A program made the position numbers and the translations under genes. A DNA stretch of 20,232 bases from an uncultured Clostridium sp. (GTDB lineage Bacteria; Bacillota; Clostridia; TANB77; CAG-508): NCBI GenBank assembly GCA_946495905.1, contig CAMMEP010000023.1, positions 1 through 20,232 on the forward strand, written 5' to 3'. The number at the start of each line of letters is the position of its first letter. The first letter of the stretch is position 1. Shown one piece after another: positions 14,816 through 20,232 of the stretch. The notes under the pieces were generated by a model, which worked only from the letters and a program-made list of their open reading frames with translations, was not told the origin of the DNA and ran no database searches.

Positions 14816-15526
14816 ATGGAATATGAAAAGAATATTTGCCCAGTTCTAGATGTAGATGGAATTTTAGCTACTGGAAAACAATTCGACTTAGACATTACTT
14901 TACCAGAAGATAATAGAAGTGTTATTTATGGTGTTGTTAAAGACTGCTATCAAGAGCCAGTATGTGAAGCAGTTGTAAAACTTGTAGAAGTTGTTTGTGA
15001 ATGCGGTAAAGAGGAAAGAAGACCAGTTTCTCATACTTTTACTGATGAGGATGGAGAATTTGTATTCGGACCACTTTGTGCTAATAGATCCTATGAAATA
15101 GAAATCTGGGTTGACCGAGTAAAACATTGTAAAGTTTGTACTAAAGTAGAACGTGATGGCAATTGTTTAAAAGGAGTTAAACTAGATTGCAAGAAAGAAT
15201 GCCACAAACCTTGTCATAAGAAAGATTGCGACGATAAATGCTACAAATACGAAGATAAATACGACGACAAATGTGACAAATATGAAGATAAATTCTGTAA
15301 AGATTGTTGCGAAAAAGAAGATAAATGTCGTAAAGAGCATTGTGAAAAAGAAAAAGAAGATAAGTGCTGTAAAGAGCATTGTGAGAAAGAAAAAGAAGAT
15401 AAGTGTTGTAAAGAATGTTGCGAGAAAGAAAAAGAATGTAAAGAAGATAAAGAATGCGATAAAAAAGATAACAAATGTGAAAGAAGACCAGAAAGACCTT
15501 ATAGACCTTGCGGTAGAATTTTCTAA
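14816..15526 (+). CDS. Cys/Lys/Glu-rich repeat protein with carboxypeptidase-regulatory-like domain
   Basis: Function not established; a spore-coat/exosporium or metal-binding structural role is inferred. Residues 1-30 precede a compact beta-sandwich-like domain (about 35-125): SVIYGVVKDCYQEPVCEAVV, then TDEDGEFVFGPLC and SYEIEIWVD, the pattern of carboxypeptidase regulatory-like (CnaB-related) domains. From residue 125 the chain is almost only Cys, Lys, Glu, Asp and His, with repeats of the form CCKEHCEKEKEDK. I count 31 cysteines in 236 residues. It ends RPERPYRPCGRIF. There is no signal peptide or membrane helix, as expected for coat proteins assembled from the mother cell. ATG start with AAAGGA about 11 bases upstream. 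It is a single-gene unit, with a palindrome between promoter and start. Confidence 0.8.
   Translation: MEYEKNICPVLDVDGILATGKQFDLDITLPEDNRSVIYGVVKDCYQEPVCEAVVKLVEVVCECGKEERRPVSHTFTDEDGEFVFGPLCANRSYEIEIWVDRVKHCKVCTKVERDGNCLKGVKLDCKKECHKPCHKKDCDDKCYKYEDKYDDKCDKYEDKFCKDCCEKEDKCRKEHCEKEKEDKCCKEHCEKEKEDKCCKECCEKEKECKEDKECDKKDNKCERRPERPYRPCGRIF
15332..15439 (+). repeat. In-frame 39-bp tandem repeat in the Cys-rich gene
   Basis: Two near-identical 39-base units (15332-15370 and 15371-15409), each starting AAAGAGCATTGTGA, are followed by a diverged partial copy (15410-15439). Each unit codes 13 residues with three cysteines, one of them preceded by His. A related, shorter unit lies just upstream (15302-15331). 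Copy number is likely to vary between strains. Confidence 0.85.
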
Positions 15527-15553
15527 CTAATATAATATATTAAACAGCTAGAG

Positions 15554-15594
15554 ACGGGCTTGTTTGAGCATAAAATATGCCAAAACAAGCCCGT
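15554..15594. other. Strong GC-rich hairpin between convergent genes
   Basis: ACGGGCTTGTTT (15554-15565) pairs exactly with AAACAAGCCCGT (15583-15594), and an inner GCATA/TATGC stem continues the fold around an AAA loop. It lies between the ends of the convergent Cys-rich and YtxH-like genes, where a shared terminator is expected, but neither strand shows the usual T-run. It is either an atypical terminator or a small repeat. Confidence 0.6.
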
Positions 15595-15612
15595 TCCCAA
15601 TCGTCCTTTTAT

Positions 15613-15759
15613 TTACATAATTCCCATTTTTCTTGCAAATTGTTTTCCCATTTTTACCATCTTTTTTCTACTTGGCATCATCTTTTCAGAACATACCATG
15701 GCAACTCCAGCAGATATAATTCCTCCTACAATCATTCCTTTAACAAATTTCATACTCAT
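15613..15759 (-). CDS. Small YtxH-like membrane protein, 48 aa
   Basis: A short gene with a strong ribosome site (GGAAGGTGAT before the ATG). The protein begins MSMKFVKGMIVGGIISAG, a glycine-rich single membrane helix (about 8-22), followed by a basic, Met/Lys-rich amphipathic tail (MPSRKKMVKMGKQFARK). This resembles the small YtxH/DUF3918-like proteins of clostridia, whose function is unknown. It starts 19 bases after the stop of the second TauE/SafE half and is probably the last gene of that operon. The alternative ATG at 15753 would lose only two residues. Confidence 0.75.
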   Translation of the reverse strand: MSMKFVKGMIVGGIISAGVAMVCSEKMMPSRKKMVKMGKQFARKMGIM

Positions 15760-15778
15760 TTAATCACCTTCCTTTTTA

Positions 15779-16168
15779 TTACTTTATACTAGTATTCCTA
15801 TTTTTTTCTTTTCTATACCTTTTATAAAAAGAATATGTTTGATAAATTGCAATAAGAATTAAAAAACCGCCAAAGCACTTTCTTAAAATCCCCACTTCCA
15901 TTCTACTAGAAATTGTCGCACCAATATAAGCTCCTAATAATCCCCATAGGCAGATTGGAATTCCTACTTTAAATTTAATATTTTTATTTTTTATAAAAAT
16001 TAAAATAGCGGCAATGGCTGTTGGAACAAAAAATATTACATTGGTTCCTTGTGCAATATGTTGTTCTACATTAGCAAACATACCTAGTAATAGGATTAGT
16101 ACTGTTCCACCACCCATTCCTAGACCGCCTATAATGCCTGAAATTAATCCTATTATAATTTCTTTCAT
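15779..16168 (-). CDS. Half-size TauE/SafE family membrane protein, second of a pair
   Basis: TauE/SafE proteins move small anions such as sulfite or organosulfonates across the membrane, normally as one chain of about 250 residues made of two similar halves. This 129-residue protein corresponds to one half: about four membrane helices and the family glycine motif (GLISGIIGGLGMGGGTVLILLL) in the first. The tail is basic (YKRYRKEKNRNTSIK), suggesting it is cytoplasmic. The longest frame uses a GTG at 16174 overlapping the previous stop, but GAGG five bases before the ATG at 16168 favours that start. It follows the first half with a two-base gap, so the two are co-translated and probably form a heterodimer. 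The substrate is unknown. Confidence 0.88.
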   Translation of the reverse strand: MKEIIIGLISGIIGGLGMGGGTVLILLLGMFANVEQHIAQGTNVIFFVPTAIAAILIFIKNKNIKFKVGIPICLWGLLGAYIGATISSRMEVGILRKCFGGFLILIAIYQTYSFYKRYRKEKNRNTSIK

Positions 16169-16170
16169 AT

Positions 16171-16515
16171 TCACCTCATCATAGTGCTAATACCAGCATA
16201 AAATAAGAATAAAATAAAAGCAATTTGTAAATATTTGTCTCGAATTTTATTTAACAATTTACCACCTATAACTCCACCTATGATTCCTCCAATCGCACAC
16301 TTTATTCCTAGATTCCAATCCATAAAGTTGTTATTTTGATAGATAACCGCTGTTAAAATTACCATCGGAGTTATGCAAAATAGTGAAGTAGCTCTTGCTT
16401 CTTTTTCACTTAATTTTAGTAAATACACATATACTGGAACTAAAATAAGACCTCCTCCTGCTGAGAACATTCCACTAATAATTCCAGCTATTATTCCTAT
16501 TAATGCAATTTTCAT
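16171..16515 (-). CDS. Half-size TauE/SafE family membrane protein, first of a pair
   Basis: A 114-residue protein with about four membrane helices, matching the N-terminal half of a TauE/SafE transporter. The first helix carries the conserved glycine stretch (GIIAGIISGMFSAGGGLILVP), followed by the cytoplasmic-loop motif EKEARATSLF that is characteristic of the family. It ends shortly after the fourth helix (IAFILFLFYAGISTMM), just where a full-length protein would enter its second half. I chose the ATG at 16515 over a GTG at 16524; the ribosome site (AGAGAG) is weak for both. The stop codon lies two bases before the start of the second half. Since both halves have intact starts, stops and motifs, a natural two-gene arrangement is more likely than a broken gene. 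Confidence 0.88.
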   Translation of the reverse strand: MKIALIGIIAGIISGMFSAGGGLILVPVYVYLLKLSEKEARATSLFCITPMVILTAVIYQNNNFMDWNLGIKCAIGGIIGGVIGGKLLNKIRDKYLQIAFILFLFYAGISTMMR

Positions 16516-16559
16516 GATACACACTCTCTTTTTCTTTAGTATGTACCATTTATACCAGA

Positions 16560-16796
16560 TTATTCTTTTTTTGCATGATTATATCCTAATTGATAAAATT
16601 CTTGAAATCTATTTTCAGCTATTTTTGTTAGAATATCATCACATCGAAGCATTTGGCCAATAATTTTATTTCTTAAATCTTCATCAGCTATATTATTTGC
16701 TTTATCAAAAAAATTTTGTAATTCTTTTAGATAATTTTTATTTTTTTCTTTCCAGTCTTTATCTTCCTTTAGTTTTTTATTTATTAGTTTTAACAT
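16560..16796 (-). CDS. Hypothetical helical protein, 78 aa
   Basis: Not recognised. ATG start with GAGAGGAG five bases upstream. The sequence is almost wholly charged and helical (KKLKEDKDWKEKNKNYLKEL, then LRNKIIGQMLRCDDILTKI), consistent with a small helical bundle or coiled coil, with one cysteine and no membrane segment. It lies 44 bases upstream of the first TauE/SafE half on the same strand and may share its transcript. On the other side it faces the XRE-type regulator gene across a divergent intergenic region, so it is a possible target of that regulator. Confidence 0.65.
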   Translation of the reverse strand: MLKLINKKLKEDKDWKEKNKNYLKELQNFFDKANNIADEDLRNKIIGQMLRCDDILTKIAENRFQEFYQLGYNHAKKE

Positions 16797-16897
16797 AATT
16801 CTCCTCTCTTATTACTTTTATAGTATCTATTATTACTCTTAACGTTATATTTTGGTTTGTATATGTAATTTTAATATATTGCGTGATAAAATACAAG

Positions 16898-16936
16898 TAT
16901 ATGACAAAATATGACAAAAATCGACTTTGACATATT
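16898..16936. promoter_or_regulatory. Repeated TATGACAAA motifs in the divergent promoter region
   Basis: Two direct copies of ATATGACAA lie side by side (about 16899-16917). The second copy forms a near-palindrome with TTTGACATA (about 16927-16935), with one mismatch. On the minus strand the same bases give TTGTCA and, 18 bases on, TATTTT, a plausible promoter for the gene ending at 16560. The arrangement fits an operator for the adjacent XRE-type regulator; this is inference. Confidence 0.4.
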
Positions 16937-16964
16937 TATTTTAATAAATGGAAGGTTGTGGCAT

Positions 16965-17186
16965 ATGATTAGAATAAAAATAGCAGAGCTTTTAGGCAAA
17001 CATAAGATGAGCCAAGCAGCATTAGCAAGAGCTACTAGTATACGACCTGCTACAATATCAAAGATGTACTATGAAGAATCGAAAAGGGTAGATATCTCGC
17101 AATTAAATCGTATTTGCAATGTTTTTAATTGTGAAATATCTGATTTGCTTGAGTATATCCCGGATGATAAGCATAAGTCTAAATAA
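16965..17186 (+). CDS. Compact XRE (Cro/C1)-type helix-turn-helix regulator
   Basis: A 73-residue DNA-binding protein that is little more than one Cro/C1 domain: IKIAELLGKHKMSQAALARATSIRPATISKMYY holds helices 1-3, with the recognition helix at about RPATISKMY. It ends with the common helices 4-5 segment VDISQLNRICNVFNCEISDLLEYIPDD. There is no ligand or dimerisation domain, as in many clostridial and phage-type small repressors. The frame is open from an earlier codon at 16911, but GGAAGG nine bases before the ATG at 16965, and the usual N-terminus MIRIKIAELL, fix the start. A terminator follows. Direct and inverted repeats upstream suggest autoregulation. No phage genes are nearby. Confidence 0.9.
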   Translation: MIRIKIAELLGKHKMSQAALARATSIRPATISKMYYEESKRVDISQLNRICNVFNCEISDLLEYIPDDKHKSK

Positions 17187-17230
17187 TATATATTTGCTCA
17201 AAATTTACTTATAAGTTGTATATATTATAC

Positions 17231-17266
17231 AATAAATACTAGCGTATATGCTAGTATTTATTTTCG
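17231..17266 (+). terminator. Terminator after the XRE-type regulator gene
   Basis: AATAAATACTAGC (17231-17243) pairs perfectly with GCTAGTATTTATT (17250-17262) around a six-base loop, followed by TTTT. The flanking A-rich side could serve transcription from the other strand less well. The 110 bases from here to the end of the nifS gene show nothing else. Confidence 0.82.
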
Positions 17267-17374
17267 TGTTAGTCCTATTTTATTTCGTTTTTTCTTTGTT
17301 TTTCTTGATTTTTCTTTTGTTATCTCTTTCTTTTATAATTTTTACTTAATTATTTTGAAGCAAAGAAAAAGCCA

Positions 17375-18505
17375 CTATTTTTGTGCTATTTCCCTTAATT
17401 TTTGAACTAAAAACGCAACATCTTCTTTTGTATTTTCTCTTCCAAATGATATTCTTAGTGTTCCATCTAAAAATTCCGAGTCTAATCCAATAGCTGTTAA
17501 TACATGTGAAGGCATTGGATTAGACGTAGAGCAAGCAGAACCTGCAGACGCACATATTCCAAATTCATCTAATTTAAAAAGAAGCTCTGACCCATTTATT
17601 CCTTGAAAACTTATATTTGCATTTCCAGGCAATCTATTTTCTAGGTCTCCATTAATTTTTACATTTGGAATTGCAGTTTTTATTTCTTGAAAATAATAAT
17701 CTCGAAGTTCTTTTAATTTAGCATTATATTCTTCTTGTTCTTTATCTATAAGTTCTATTGCTTTACCTAGTCCTACAATTTCTGCTACGTTTTCTGTCCC
17801 TGCTCTTTTATTTCTTTCTTGCTCTCCACCATCTTGCAATTTTTCAAAATTTATTCCTTCTTTTACATACAAGGCACCTATTCCTTTTGGTGCATAAAAT
17901 TTATGCCCAGATAAGGAAAGCATGTCAATGTTTAATTTTTGGGCATCGATTCTCACATTTCCAATTGCTTGAACAGCATCAGTATGAAATACAATATTTT
18001 TTTGTTTTGCAATTTTCCCTATTTCTTCTATTGGTTCAATTGTCCCTATTTCATTATTTGCGAACATAATAGATATAAGAATGGTATTCGATTTAATTGA
18101 ATTTACTAATTCTTGTAAATCTACTACTCCATTTTCATCCACATCCAAATACGTAACGTCAAAGCCTTGCTCTTCTAGCGTCTTACAAGTATCTAATACA
18201 GCATGATGTTCAATCTTACTTGTAATAATATGATTTCCTTTTTCTTTATTGGCATAAGCAAATCCCTTGATTGCTAAATTATCACTTTCGCTACCACAAG
18301 AAGTAAAATATATTTCATTTGGATTGCAATGAATCGCTTCTGCTACTTGACTTCTTGCTTTATTCATAGCACGTTTAGCACTTCTTCCTAAGGAATACAT
18401 AAGAGAAGCATTTCCATATTCTACTCCAAAATAAAGAAGCATTTCTTTTAACACTTCTTCTCTAACTGGTGTGGTAGCTGCATGGTCAAAATATCTAATT
18501 TTCAT
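17375..18505 (-). CDS. Cysteine desulfurase, NifS/IscS family
   Basis: PLP enzyme that removes sulfur from cysteine, forming a persulfide used for Fe-S clusters or tRNA thiolation. The fold-type I signature is intact: an N-terminal YFDHAATT, a His stacking residue in SKIEHHAVLDT, the Schiff-base lysine in SGHKFYAPKG (Lys202) and the catalytic Cys325 in GSACSTSNPMPSHVL. The short active-site loop with ACSTS is typical of the group I (IscS/NifS) enzymes. The length of about 376 residues is normal. AAAGGA precedes both a GTG (18511) and an ATG (18505); I prefer the ATG for its spacing. No IscU/NifU, IscR or MnmA/ThiI gene is adjacent, so its sulfur acceptor cannot be told from context. Confidence 0.95.
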   Translation of the reverse strand: MKIRYFDHAATTPVREEVLKEMLLYFGVEYGNASLMYSLGRSAKRAMNKARSQVAEAIHCNPNEIYFTSCGSESDNLAIKGFAYANKEKGNHIITSKIEHHAVLDTCKTLEEQGFDVTYLDVDENGVVDLQELVNSIKSNTILISIMFANNEIGTIEPIEEIGKIAKQKNIVFHTDAVQAIGNVRIDAQKLNIDMLSLSGHKFYAPKGIGALYVKEGINFEKLQDGGEQERNKRAGTENVAEIVGLGKAIELIDKEQEEYNAKLKELRDYYFQEIKTAIPNVKINGDLENRLPGNANISFQGINGSELLFKLDEFGICASAGSACSTSNPMPSHVLTAIGLDSEFLDGTLRISFGRENTKEDVAFLVQKLREIAQK

Positions 18506-18525
18506 ATTCACTTTTTCCTTTCTTC

Positions 18526-18566
18526 TTTTTTGAGAAATTGGAGACAGGCCCTAATTTCTCAAAAAA
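18526..18566. repeat. REP-like hairpin upstream of the cysteine desulfurase gene
   Basis: A 14-bp perfect stem (18526-18539 with 18553-18566, TTTTTTGAGAAATT/AATTTCTCAAAAAA) encloses the loop GGAGACAGGCCCT. The combination AAATT-GGAGACAGGCCC resembles the GGGGACAG-type REP hairpins mobilised by RAYT/Y1 transposases; this rests on memory of the motif, not a search. It ends about eight bases before the Shine-Dalgarno site of the desulfurase gene, so it would lie in that gene's leader if transcribed from upstream. Confidence 0.55.
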
Positions 18567-18600
18567 AAATTACATATACTTTATTATATGTAATTTTTTA
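18561..18600 (-). terminator. Terminator of the single-span membrane protein gene
   Basis: On the minus strand an 11-bp stem AATTACATATA/TATATGTAATT (18568-18578 with 18585-18595) with a six-base loop is followed by nine T. It begins at the stop codon itself. Its T-run merges with the outer arm of the REP-like hairpin. Confidence 0.8.
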
Positions 18601-18948
18601 TTTATTATTACTTGCATTATTCTCGCTCCATCTAGAAACACGTATATTTTTATATGCATCCAGTACTTGTGAATATTTTCGATATTCGTCTTCCCAAATC
18701 ATATCTGGTATTTTATCAAATGCCTCAAATACTTTCTCTGCTTCACTTAAGAAAACTATTTGTTCTTGTGGACTCATTTTTTGGCATTTATTTGCAAACA
18801 GATATAGCTTGTCTAGCATTTGGTTTGCCTGTATAAAACTCCAAAAATCTTTTACTTTAATTCCTGCTAGTTTCAATTGTAAAATTGAAAAAGCAATGAG
18901 CCCAAATATAATTAATAACAGTATATATATTATAACGGCTAATCCCAT
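18598..18948 (-). CDS. Single-span membrane protein of unknown function, 116 aa
   Basis: Not recognised. ATG start with GAGAGGA eight bases upstream. An N-terminal hydrophobic helix (about 3-24, AVIIYILLLIIFGLIAFSIL) is followed by about 90 mostly helical, charged residues, presumably on one side of the membrane: cytoplasmic if the helix acts as a signal anchor with its short N-terminus outside. It includes QANQMLDKLYLFANKCQKMSP and a Trp-containing segment IPDMIWEDEYRKY. It lies upstream of the desulfurase gene on the same strand, but a terminator separates them. Confidence 0.68.
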   Translation of the reverse strand: MGLAVIIYILLLIIFGLIAFSILQLKLAGIKVKDFWSFIQANQMLDKLYLFANKCQKMSPQEQIVFLSEAEKVFEAFDKIPDMIWEDEYRKYSQVLDAYKNIRVSRWSENNASNNK

Positions 18949-19046
18949 TTTTTATTTCCTCTCTTGTTATTTATATGAATTATTATATCATTAGCCTACT
19001 AGATGTTCAAGTATTTTTTTGAAAACAATGCCATTATCTAATAACA

Positions 19047-19874
19047 TTAATCTAATTCTAATTCTTTACTGTCTAAATTTTTAGTATCTTTTGGAGTATT
19101 TTGAATTGCTGTATCTCCTCCACCATTTGGATTAAAAGGATGCATTTTTCTTTTCATTTCTTCTATTTTTTCTTTCGACGCCTCTGTTAAAGCTCTATTT
19201 TTTCCATTATCTGCTATTACTAGCTGTTGCCAGTTGACATTGAAAAAATCTTCTGGTTTATTATTAGGATATGTTCCATCTTTGCTATGTAAAGCACTTG
19301 ATATATCTATAAATCTTATCTCTTCATCAATTGCAATAACATTCCATGCATGTCCTAAATTAATACCATCTGATAAAATTTGACCTCCTATACTTTCACA
19401 TGGCAAGCCAAATTCATCACAAATTTCCTTAAATGCAAGTGAAAAATTTTGACATATTCCATAATGTGTTTCAAAAAGATTTCCATATTTATAATTTTCA
19501 CTACTATTCTCAAACTGTTGTGCACTAAAATAGTATTTATATGCTTTTTCCATTATTTCTAATATTTCTTTATTTTCTTCATTTCTAGGAATTTGCTCCA
19601 TTATCTTTTCTGTTCTTTCAAAATTGCTCAACTTATCATAATTATCTATATTTTTTATATAGGTTCGCAATACATTTCTATAGGTAGAGAAAGCTTTTTG
19701 TAGATAATCAAAAGCTTTTTGTTGGTCTAAAATAGAATAATCATATTTATATGTATTAACAAAATAATCAAATATAATTTTATATTTTTGTTTATCTGTC
19801 ATATCATCCGTTATTTCTTCTTTTAACCTATCAATAGTAAAGTCTTTTGCTTTTTTACTATCTTTTATTTCCAT
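19047..19874 (-). CDS. Transglutaminase-fold (papain-like) cysteine protein
   Basis: Predicted member of the transglutaminase-like superfamily. The catalytic triad is visible in the expected order: Cys141 in HYGICQNFSLAFKEI, His175 in GHAWNVIAI and Asp190 in RFIDIS. Residues 1-130 are helical, with KQKYKIIFDYFVNTYKYD resembling the segment that precedes the domain in other bacterial members. The tail (about 230-275) is charged, Pro/Gly/Asn-rich and probably disordered. There is no signal peptide or membrane helix, so it acts in the cytoplasm or leaves the cell by another route. ATG start with GGAGG about eight bases upstream. It is monocistronic behind its own strong promoter. Whether it acts as a protease, a crosslinker or a deamidase is not evident. 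Confidence 0.85.
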   Translation of the reverse strand: MEIKDSKKAKDFTIDRLKEEITDDMTDKQKYKIIFDYFVNTYKYDYSILDQQKAFDYLQKAFSTYRNVLRTYIKNIDNYDKLSNFERTEKIMEQIPRNEENKEILEIMEKAYKYYFSAQQFENSSENYKYGNLFETHYGICQNFSLAFKEICDEFGLPCESIGGQILSDGINLGHAWNVIAIDEEIRFIDISSALHSKDGTYPNNKPEDFFNVNWQQLVIADNGKNRALTEASKEKIEEMKRKMHPFNPNGGGDTAIQNTPKDTKNLDSKELELD

Positions 19875-19909
19875 GTATATTTACCTCCAATAAAACCTTT
19901 GTCTATTTA

Positions 19910-19938
19910 ATTGTATCATAATTATTTACATAATTCAA
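19910..19938 (-). promoter_or_regulatory. Promoter of the transglutaminase-fold gene
   Basis: On the minus strand TTGAAT (19933-19938) and TACAAT (19910-19915) are 17 bases apart, with TGA before the -10 box (extended -10). An 11-bp palindrome, TTCAAATTGAA (19934-19944), covers the -35 box and could be an operator. Confidence 0.7.
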
Positions 19939-19985
19939 ATTGAACATTACTTAATCGATTTTTTTTTAATAATTATAATTAATAA

Positions 19986-20232
19986 TTATTTGCGTTTTAA
20001 GGTCTTCTTATTTTCCTTTTCTAGTTGTTTTAAACTCTTTTTAGGTGTTGGTAATTCTTCTGGCATAGTACCACCATTTTTTGCAATTACTTCTCTTATA
20101 TTCTTTCCTATATTATAATGAGTTTTATTGGCTTCTTTTTCAGTTTGTATATTATCAAAATTTTTAACTCCTGCTTCTTTGGCTGTTTGATTAAGAGAAT
20201 AATTTCCTTTTCTTGTAAGATTTCTTTGATAA
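19986..20232 (-). CDS. dinD: DinD-like DNA-damage-inducible protein, C-terminal fragment (gene continues outside the window)
   Basis: Only the last 81 residues are in the window. They read YQRNLTRKGNYS to a stop at 19986-19988. The segment THYNIGKNIREVIAKNGGTM followed by PEELPTPKKSLKQLEKENKK is the C-terminal signature of DinD family proteins, in which it follows an N-terminal BRO/antirepressor-like domain. E. coli DinD is an SOS-induced protein that inhibits RecA strand exchange; whether that holds here is unknown. The end is lysine-rich. The promoter and start are outside the window. The downstream transglutaminase-fold gene has its own promoter, so no operon is implied. Confidence 0.8.
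   Translation of the reverse strand, partial: YQRNLTRKGNYSLNQTAKEAGVKNFDNIQTEKEANKTHYNIGKNIREVIAKNGGTMPEELPTPKKSLKQLEKENKKTLKRK

Noticed and set aside
15332..15439. Possible CRISPR or other spacer-repeat array
   Set aside because: The units are contiguous, in frame and multiples of three, with no spacers: a protein-coding repeat.
15182..15530. Overlapping frames on both strands in the Cys-rich gene (15182-15379 and 15241-15474 minus, 15273-15530 plus)
   Set aside because: Low-complexity shadows of the tandem repeat; they give Phe/Ser/Lys-only proteins without ribosome sites.
18482..18994. 170-codon plus-strand frame opposite the membrane-protein gene
   Set aside because: It crosses a terminator, a REP-like hairpin and the antisense of two real genes, and lacks a ribosome site.
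19934..19944. LexA/SOS box near the DinD-like gene
   Set aside because: The palindrome does not match the GAAC-N4-GTTC pattern, and it lies upstream of the transglutaminase-fold gene, not of the DinD-like gene.

Overview
The window reads as a chromosomal segment of a low-GC, AT-rich Firmicute, most likely a clostridial (Clostridia-class, gut-type) bacterium. Reasons: strong GGAGG Shine-Dalgarno sites, frequent TTG/GTG starts, a DUF4364 protein, a tandem-OB SSB-like protein, the short prolyl-tRNA synthetase type that many clostridia carry, an LPXTG/sortase pair, and a Cys-rich protein of a kind seen in spore-formers. No rRNA, tRNA, CRISPR array, riboswitch, prophage or intact insertion sequence was found. 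No single undescribed multi-gene system stands out. The most unusual signals are small ones: three hairpin elements, split half-transporters, a frameshifted metal permease and a Cys-repeat protein with a palindrome at its promoter.

Layout. 1-2740 (minus): a metal-uptake ABC operon in the order binding protein, ATPase, permease, driven by a clear promoter at 2712-2740. The permease runs off the window and carries a frameshift near 636. 2766-3614 (minus): a patatin-like lipase. 3648-3771: a 124-bp imperfect palindrome between divergent genes. 3859-6322 (plus): promoter, ABC-2 type ATPase and permease, terminator. 6488-8975: a ribbon-helix-helix protein, a small unknown, a membrane J-domain protein, a second palindromic element (perfect 31-bp arms, 7891-8010) and a DUF4364 winged-helix protein with an acidic tail. 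8973-11142 (minus): scpB-proS. 11147-13296: an acidic disordered protein (plus), then an SSB-like tandem-OB protein, an unknown and a small membrane-anchored protein (all minus). 13393-14629 (minus): an LPQTG surface protein with its own sortase. 14748-15526 (plus): a Cys/Lys/Glu-rich protein. 15554-16796 (minus): a 48-aa YtxH-like protein, two half-size TauE/SafE proteins and a small helical protein. 16965-17266 (plus): a compact XRE-type repressor. 17375-18948 (minus): a NifS-type cysteine desulfurase and a single-span membrane protein, separated by a terminator and a REP-like hairpin. 19047-20232 (minus): a transglutaminase-fold protein and the C-terminal end of a DinD-like protein.

How the genes work together. 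The metal transporter, the ABC-2 exporter, the surface-protein/sortase pair and the paired TauE/SafE halves are each self-contained envelope units. ScpB, ProS, the SSB-like protein, the J-domain protein and NifS are housekeeping. Several start codons were moved from the longest reading frame to a downstream start because the Shine-Dalgarno site lies inside the longer frame; each case is explained in its entry.
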